A DNA stretch of 64,000 bases from Schistocephalus solidus (taxonomy: Eukaryota; Platyhelminthes; Cestoda; Diphyllobothriidea; Diphyllobothriidae). Of the stretch, positions 59,800 through 64,000 are shown piece by piece (position 1 is the first letter of the stretch; every line of letters starts with the position of its first letter). The stretch lies in the NCBI GenBank assembly GCA_017591395.1, contig WEDG01004056.1, positions 62,001 through 126,000 on the forward strand, written 5' to 3'. A model generated the notes under the pieces. The model ran no database searches. It saw only the letters and a program-made list of their open reading frames with translations, and was not told where the DNA came from. Made by a program: the position numbers and the translations under genes.

Positions 59800-59803
<4 letters not shown>
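59510..59803 (+). repeat. Diverged family 1 hammerhead repeat unit
   Basis: Follows the young unit throughout (GATTCGGACATGACTTTTCC, CCTTGATTATTCTCTGGAG, TATACCAGAAACCGCCTAGA) and ends GTCTTTGCCATATAT in the TA tract at 59804, the same end point as the last young unit at 62016. The ribozyme (59683-59747) has lost part of the core (ACTGAGCC) and the cleavage site. Confidence 0.75.

Positions 59804-59863
<60 letters not shown>
59804..59863. repeat. (TA)n tract
   Basis: About 60 bp of alternating TA directly at the end of the family 1 unit. Confidence 0.97.
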
Positions 59864-59865
<2 letters not shown>

Positions 59866-60552
59866 CTAATTGAAGCAAAAATGTGCGTCCCCGGGCATAA
59901 ATCAGAAGAAGAGGCCGAGGTATCGACCAAACAGCCAGAGAAACGCTTGAAGCCTGGCACACCGTACGTTCGTTCATTAACCGTTGTACGATTCTCCCGG
60001 CGGCCTACCAGGCCTTACGAGTGCGGCTCAATCGACAGAATCGCAGGCAAGAAGTCAGACTGTTCGCGGTCGCAAGCAACCGCATAACGAGCCAGAACAC
60101 ATGCCTGAGTGAACCTAGGCCACGCACCAACACATTCCAGGGGATAACCGCGGAGAACGCAAACCAGCAAGACCTCCGGCCAGGCATGAACGTGAACGGA
60201 CGTGAACTTAGTTTGCGCACGAAAACCGATGATGAGCGTCTCCAACCCGATAGGAACGGAGACACCGGCAATGACTCAGCAACCACCGATGAGCCGTGCA
60301 CGGACAGATTCAAACGATGGACGAGAAACAGACATGCGGATCCGGTACACCAAACGCGGGCAATGCAGACGAGGTAAATGACACTTGCCATCCCGACACA
60401 GCCCCCAGGCGAGGTGAGGGAGAATAAAAAAATCAATGATCAGCAGGACAGCAACTAACTCCCCCACCCCCCTGCAGTGCATCCTGCACGAATAGCTGTC
60501 GAGCCAGCATGTTCAGAACCCATAAATACTGTGAGGCGCCGTACTGAACCTA
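59864..60552 (+). other. Unidentified segment between a TA tract and a family 3 motif
   Basis: Plus-strand frames of 74 and 118 codons (59863-60087, 60021-60377), charged and Arg/Thr-rich (RLQPDRNGDTGNDSATTDEP), no domain recognised. Bounded by the TA tract and, after 60552, a hammerhead-like motif. It may be the interior of a non-autonomous element. Confidence 0.35.
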
Positions 60553-60592
60553 CCTCCGACGATGGAATCTTGTTTGATTTTGAAACGTCAGG
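60553..60592 (+). ncRNA. Hammerhead-like motif, family 3
   Basis: Stem I CCT with AGG, core CCGACGA (U4 changed to C), T, stem II GGAATC with GATTTT (wobbles), GAA, palindromic stem III ACGT, C17. ATATTAAACC follows. Confidence 0.5.
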
Positions 60593-60627
60593 ATATTAAA
60601 CCTATTGTTCCCGTGATCGCCTCTTCT

Positions 60628-60631
<4 letters not shown>

Positions 60632-60669
<38 letters not shown>
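60632..60669. repeat. (TA)n tract
   Basis: Left border of the family 1 array. Confidence 0.97.
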
Positions 60670-60671
<2 letters not shown>

Positions 60672-60834
60672 ATTGTCTTCGACCCAAATGTTCATTGAAA
60701 TTTCGGGTCTGACCCTAAAAAGTCATGTCCGAATCACCTGACTCCATGTCCTGCACTTAATAATTTCAGAAATTATTTACCCGATTATTCTCTGGAGTCC
60801 ATATACCAGAAACCGCATAGAGAACGCTGGGGGA

Positions 60835-60906
60835 CCCACTGAGGAGCCGAACCCCTCGTTGCTGTGTCACACAGCAGCAGAAACATCGGCGAAACACGTG
60901 TCTGGG
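60835..60906 (+). ncRNA. Hammerhead ribozyme, family 1, unit 1
   Basis: Stem I CCCA with TGGG; core CTGAGGA (N7 = G is allowed); stem II GCCGA with TCGGC, its loop holding a hairpin GCTGTG-TCA-CACAGC; GAA; palindromic stem III ACACGTGT without loop; cleavage expected after C17 (60902) in GTC. All invariant positions (C3, U4, G5, A6, G8, A9, G12, A13, A14, A15.1, U16.1, H17) are present. Confidence 0.85.
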
Positions 60907-61189
60907 CTTTTAGCTAGTATCTATGTCGGAAGTACGGTATAACGTCTTTGTCATATAAGATTCATACTACTTGTAGAACTACTTGTTTGTAGAATGGGCA
61001 TTACGTGGTTATTCCACAGTGGTTGATTGTCTTCGACCCAAATGTTCATTGAAATTTCGGGTCTGACCCTAACAAAGTCATGTCCGAATCACCTGACTCC
61101 ATGTCCTGCACTTAATAATTTCAGAAATTATTTACCCAATTATTCTCTGGAGTCCATATACCAGAAACCGCATAGAGAACGCTGGGGGA

Positions 61190-61261
61190 CCCACTGAGGA
61201 GCCGAACCCCTCGTTGCTGTGTCACACAGCAGCAGAAACATCGGCGAAACACGTGTCTGGG
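61190..61261 (+). ncRNA. Hammerhead ribozyme, family 1, unit 2
   Basis: Same sequence as unit 1 in the ribozyme region. Predicted cleavage after 61257, so neighbouring ribozymes would release 355-nt monomers. Confidence 0.85.
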
Positions 61262-61543
61262 CTTTTAGCTAGTATCTATGTCGGAAGTACGGTATAACGT
61301 CTTTGTCATATAAGATTCATACTACTTGTAGAACTACTTGTTTGTAGAATGGGCATTACGTGGTTATTCCACAGTGGTTGATTGTCTTCGACCCAAATGT
61401 TCATTGAAATTTCGGGTCTGACCCTAAAAAGTCATGTCCGAATCACCTGACTCCATGTCCTGCACTTAATAATTTCAGAAATTATTTACCCGATTATTCT
61501 CTGGAGTCCATATACCAGAAACCGCATAGAGAACGCTGGGGGA

Positions 61544-61615
61544 CCCACTGAGGAGCCGAACCCCTCGTTGCTGTGTCACACAGCAGCAGAAACATCGGCG
61601 AAACACGTGTCTGGG
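61544..61615 (+). ncRNA. Hammerhead ribozyme, family 1, unit 3
   Basis: Identical ribozyme region; predicted cleavage after 61611. Confidence 0.85.
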
Positions 61616-61898
61616 CTTTTAAGCTAGTATCTATGTCGGAAGTACGGTATAACGTCTTTGTCATATAAGATTCATACTACTTGTAGAACTACTTGTTTGT
61701 AGAATGGGCATTACGTGGTTATTCCACAGTGGTTGATTGTCTTCGACCCAAATGTTCATTGAAATTTCGGGTCTGACCCTAAAAAGTCATGTCCGAATCA
61801 CCTGACTCCATGTCCTGCACTTAATAATTTCAGAAATTATTTACCCGATTATTCTCTGGAGTCCATATACCAGAAACCGCATAGAGAACGCTGGGGGA

Positions 61899-61970
61899 CC
61901 CACTGAGGAGCCGAACCCCTCGTTGCTGTGTCACACAGCAGCAGAAACATCGGCGAAACACGTGTCTGGG
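61899..61970 (+). ncRNA. Hammerhead ribozyme, family 1, unit 4
   Basis: Identical ribozyme region; predicted cleavage after 61966. Confidence 0.85.
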
Positions 61971-62014
61971 CTTTTAGCTAGTATCTATGTCGGAAGTACG
62001 GTATAACGTCTTTG

Positions 62015-62016
<2 letters not shown>

Positions 62017-62066
<50 letters not shown>
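62017..62066. repeat. (TA)n tract
   Basis: Separates the family 1 array from the family 2 array. Confidence 0.97.
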
Positions 62067-62071
<5 letters not shown>

Positions 62072-62099
62072 ATGAAATGGAACCGACAAAGACAAGGGA

Positions 62100-62144
62100 G
62101 ACCGGAATGGCCATTTCTGGTTTATACGCCGTCATCAGCCAGTC
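62100..62144 (-). ncRNA. Hammerhead ribozyme-like motif, family 2, inverted unit
   Basis: Minus strand: GACTGG, CTGATGA, stem II with a CGGC...AACCA arm (weakened), GAA, ATGGCCAT, T, CCGGTC. Stem I pairs over 6 bp with one G-U. Confidence 0.65.
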
Positions 62145-62160
62145 ATACCCAATCCCAAGT

Positions 62161-62230
62161 GTGGCACACCTGGGATTCGAACCCGCGACCTTTGGTATTT
62201 GAGTCGACCGCTCTTCCATTGAGCCACGGG
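62161..62230 (-). promoter_or_regulatory. tRNA-like pol III promoter head (minus strand copy)
   Basis: Minus strand: box A-like TGGCTCAATGGAAGAGCG and box B GGTTCGAATCC. Confidence 0.7.
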
Positions 62231-62406
62231 CTCGTTGTTTTGTCGGTTGTGATCGGGAATATGATGATATTGCTACACGTCGCAATGCGACCGCCTGCAA
62301 GAGCCCTAATCTGAGCTCCAGGGCACAACCGAACACACATGTTCCTTAGGCAGATCGGTGAGCCCCACACTATCATCATATTCCCGATCACAACCGACAA
62401 AACAAC

Positions 62407-62476
62407 GAGCCCGTGGCTCAATGGAAGAGCGTTCGACTCAAATACCAAAGGTCGCGGGTTCGAATCCCAGGTGTGC
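62407..62476 (+). promoter_or_regulatory. tRNA-like pol III promoter head, unit 1
   Basis: Box A TGGCTCAATGG and, about 35 bases on, box B GGTTCGAATCC. The D-arm GCTC/GAGC pairs; the anticodon arm does not, so it is not a functional tRNA. Equivalent heads at 62709-62778, 63011-63080 and 63313-63382. Confidence 0.75.
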
Positions 62477-62495
62477 CACACTTGGGATTGGGTAT

Positions 62496-62540
62496 GACTA
62501 GCTGATGACAGCTAATAAGCCAGAAATGGCCATTCCGGTC
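62496..62540 (+). ncRNA. Hammerhead ribozyme-like motif, family 2, unit 1
   Basis: Core CTGATGA and GAAA intact; stem III ATGGCCAT, H17 = T; stem I GACTAG/CCGGTC has one mismatch; stem II CAGCT/AGCCA has mismatches at the core-proximal end and one above. Confidence 0.65.
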
Positions 62541-62797
62541 TCTCTTGTCTTTTTCGGTTCCATTTTATCATATGCTACACGTCGCTAGGCGACTGCCTGC
62601 GAGGGCTCTAATATGAGCTCCAGGGCACAACGGAACATACATTTTCCTTAAGCAGATCGGTGATCCCCACACTATTATCATATTCCCGATCACAACCGAC
62701 AAAACAACGAGCCCATGGCTCAATGGTAGAGCGTTCGACTCAAATACCAAAGGTCGCGGGTTCGAATCCCAGGTGTGCCACACTTGGGATTGGGTAT

Positions 62798-62842
62798 GAC
62801 TGGCTGATGACAGCTAATAAGCCATAAATGGCCATTCCGGTC
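62798..62842 (+). ncRNA. Hammerhead-like motif, family 2, unit 2 (G12 lost)
   Basis: Stem I GACTGG/CCGGTC and core CTGATGA are intact, but GAAA reads TAAA, which should abolish cleavage. Confidence 0.6.
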
Positions 62843-63099
62843 TCCCTTGTCTTTGTCGGTTCCATTTCATCATATGCTACACGTCGCTATGCGACCGCCT
62901 GCGAGAGCTCTAATCTGAGCTCCAGGGCACAACGGAACATACATGTTCCTTAAGCAGATCGGTTAGCCCAACAATATCATCATATACCCGATAACAACCG
63001 ACAAAACAGCGAGCACGTGGCTCAATGGTAGAGCGTTCGACTCAAATACCAAAGGTCGCGGGTTCGAATCCCAGGTGTGCCACACTTGGTATTGGGTAT

Positions 63100-63144
63100 G
63101 ACTGGCTGATGACAGCTAATAAGCCATAAATGGCCATTCCTGTC
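63100..63144 (+). ncRNA. Hammerhead-like motif, family 2, unit 3 (G12 lost)
   Basis: Same TAAA change as unit 2, so units 2 and 3 share a recent ancestor; stem I return reads CCTGTC. Confidence 0.6.
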
Positions 63145-63401
63145 TCCCTTGTCTTTGTCGGTTCCATTTCATCATATGCTACACGTCGCTATGCGACCGC
63201 CTGCGAGAGCTCTTATCTGAGCTCCAGGGCACAACGGAACATGCATGTTCCTTAAGCAGATCGGTGAGCCCCACACTATCATCATATTCCCGATCACAAC
63301 CGACAAAACAACGAGCCCGTGGCTCAATGGTAGAGCGTTCGACTCAAATACCAATGGTCGCGGGTTCGAATCCCAGGTGTACTACACTTGGGATCGGGTT
63401 T

Positions 63402-63446
63402 GATTGGCTGATGACGGCTAATAAGCCAGAAATGGCCATTCCGGTC
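63402..63446 (+). ncRNA. Hammerhead ribozyme-like motif, family 2, unit 4
   Basis: GATTGG/CCGGTC stem I (wobbles), CTGATGA, stem II CGGCT/AGCCA, GAA, ATGGCCAT, T. Core complete. The C10.1/A11.1 pair is a mismatch, whereas the minus-strand copy at 17793 has U-A there. Confidence 0.65.
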
Positions 63447-63582
63447 TCCCTTGCTTTTGTCGGTTCCACCTTATCAACATATGCTACACGTCGCCATGCG
63501 ACCGCCTGCGAGAGCTCTAGTCTGAGCTCCAGGGCACAACGGAACATACATGTTCCTTAAGCAGATCGGTGAGCCCCACACT

Positions 63583-63585
<3 letters not shown>

Positions 63586-63652
<67 letters not shown>
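63586..63652. repeat. (TA)n tract
   Basis: Right border of the family 2 array, 29 bases from the exon at 63681-63929. Confidence 0.97.
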
Positions 63653-63655
<3 letters not shown>

Positions 63656-63680
63656 AGAGCGAGAGGGAGTTGAAACTTAC

Positions 63681-63929
63681 ACTAAGCGTTGCATTTATAG
63701 CCTCCATTCGCTCGTAGATTTTCAGACGGGCATCATGAGCCAGGCGAAATGCCTCGTTGGCCCACATGTTCTCCAGTTGTCTGCGCCTATCATCTGTAGT
63801 TTGCATCAGACGAAGAAATTTCTCTTCAAACTTTAATTGCTTCTGATTGGTCAATTGACGAAGAGCTGTCTGCTCGTCAATCGTGGTGTCCTCGCTCTTG
63901 ATCTCCACTGCACGGGCTTCGAGGTCAAA
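63681..63929 (-). CDS. Coiled-coil exon of an unidentified protein
   Basis: Acceptor CACCTTGAACGCAG and donor CTTAGT before GTAAGTTT on the minus strand; 83 codons, phase 0 on both sides. It begins FDLEARAVEIKSEDTTIDEQ, then LTNQKQLKFEEKFLRLMQTT, DDRRRQLENMWANEAFRLAH and DARLKIYERMEAINATLS: heptad-rich, highly charged, a coiled coil throughout. Joined to 59009-59167 the helix continues without break. Earlier exons lie right of the window. The TA tract and family 2 array sit at its donor side, so array expansion happens inside this gene's intron. Possible types include cytoskeletal or ciliary coiled-coil proteins, but nothing in the sequence decides. Confidence 0.7.
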
Positions 63930-64000
63930 CTGCGTTCAAGGTGGAAGATGTAAAAAAGTAACACGTGCCTGGGCTGTAATTTCGACGGTCAGCGACGGAG

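Larger units (their letters stand above)
60670..62016 (+). repeat. Young tandem array of the family 1 hammerhead repeat, four units
   Basis: Units start (GATTGTCTTCGACCC) at 60671, 61025, 61380 and 61735, so the period is 354-355 bp. The copies differ by only a handful of substitutions or single-base indels. Each holds one ribozyme. The inner units carry about 65 bp (AAGATTCATACTACTTGTAG to CCACAGTGG) between the CATAT end and the GATTG start. At both outer ends that piece is absent and a TA tract takes its place. No ORF: a non-coding element. In size, tandem state and ribozyme type it resembles metazoan retrozymes. Confidence 0.9.
62075..63585 (+). repeat. Tandem array of the family 2 tRNA-headed hammerhead repeat, 302-bp period
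   Basis: Starts with a minus-strand half unit (62075-62263), switches orientation, then has plus-strand units whose heads (GAGCCCGTGGCTCAATGG) begin at 62407, 62709, 63011 and 63313: exactly 302 bp apart three times. Unit order: tRNA-like head with box A and box B, ribozyme, GTCTTTGTCGGTTCC, then CGACCGCCTGCGAGAGCTC, AGGGCACAACGGAACATAC and CCCCACACTATCATCATATT. The last unit runs into TA repeats at ACACTATCATATAT. The pol III-type head plus hammerhead combination is that known from the Sm-alpha satellite of schistosomes. Confidence 0.9.

Noticed and set aside
61974..62336. Frames rich in Ile-Tyr repeats over TA tracts (also at 59712-59977 and 63474-63650)
   Set aside because: Simple-repeat translation fused to repeat sequence. 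Only the 63681-63929 part of the last one is a real exon.
62407..63382. Four possible tRNA genes
   Set aside because: Box A and box B are good, but the anticodon arm does not pair and the heads recur at 302-bp spacing inside a repeat. They are promoter heads of the repeat.
60670..63585. A CRISPR-like array
   Set aside because: The repeated units are 300-355 bp without short repeat/spacer structure, in a eukaryotic genome with introns.

Overview
The window is eukaryotic and mostly non-coding: short exons with GT-AG borders lie in a sea of transposable-element debris and simple repeats. The repeats (Penelope-like elements, a non-LTR element with an APE-type endonuclease and a C-terminal zinc finger, a tRNA-headed satellite resembling the Sm-alpha type of schistosomes) and the large introns suggest a flatworm, perhaps a diphyllobothriid-type tapeworm. 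That is an inference from element style, not a database match.

Two sets of host exons are visible. On the plus strand (about 1079-16332) five exons join in compatible phases into the 3' part of a glycolipid-transfer-protein (GLTP) domain gene, probably of the FAPP2/PLEKHA8 type. On the minus strand (63929 down to 37295) are exons of a coiled-coil protein, then exons with one membrane segment and a proline-rich tail. Nearly all have phase-0 borders, so they may be one long gene or two neighbours. I could not name the product.

The most striking content is self-cleaving RNA. Three element families in this one window carry hammerhead ribozyme-like cores that I read by eye. Family 1 is a 354-355 bp tandem repeat (four near-identical units at 60669-62016, an old dimer with 356-bp spacing at the left edge, scattered remnants), like the metazoan retrozymes. 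Family 2 is a 302-bp tandem repeat with a tRNA-like pol III promoter head (62075-63585, many dispersed copies). Family 3 is a short motif ending in an AATAAA-like stretch, found behind a Penelope-like element and elsewhere. In all three, the third stem is a self-complementary stretch with no loop. The family 1 and 2 arrays sit between long TA tracts.

Other mobile DNA: an internally deleted non-LTR retrotransposon (10340-12190) and at least nine copies of its 3' region; two Penelope-like pseudogenes (29590-30280, 54880-56490); a second non-LTR reverse-transcriptase pseudogene (30490-31150); a Merlin-type transposase pseudogene (48296-48870); a 234-bp direct duplication (27588/28373); and several telomere-like degenerate repeat blocks around 40.5-43.8 kb and at 52.3 kb.
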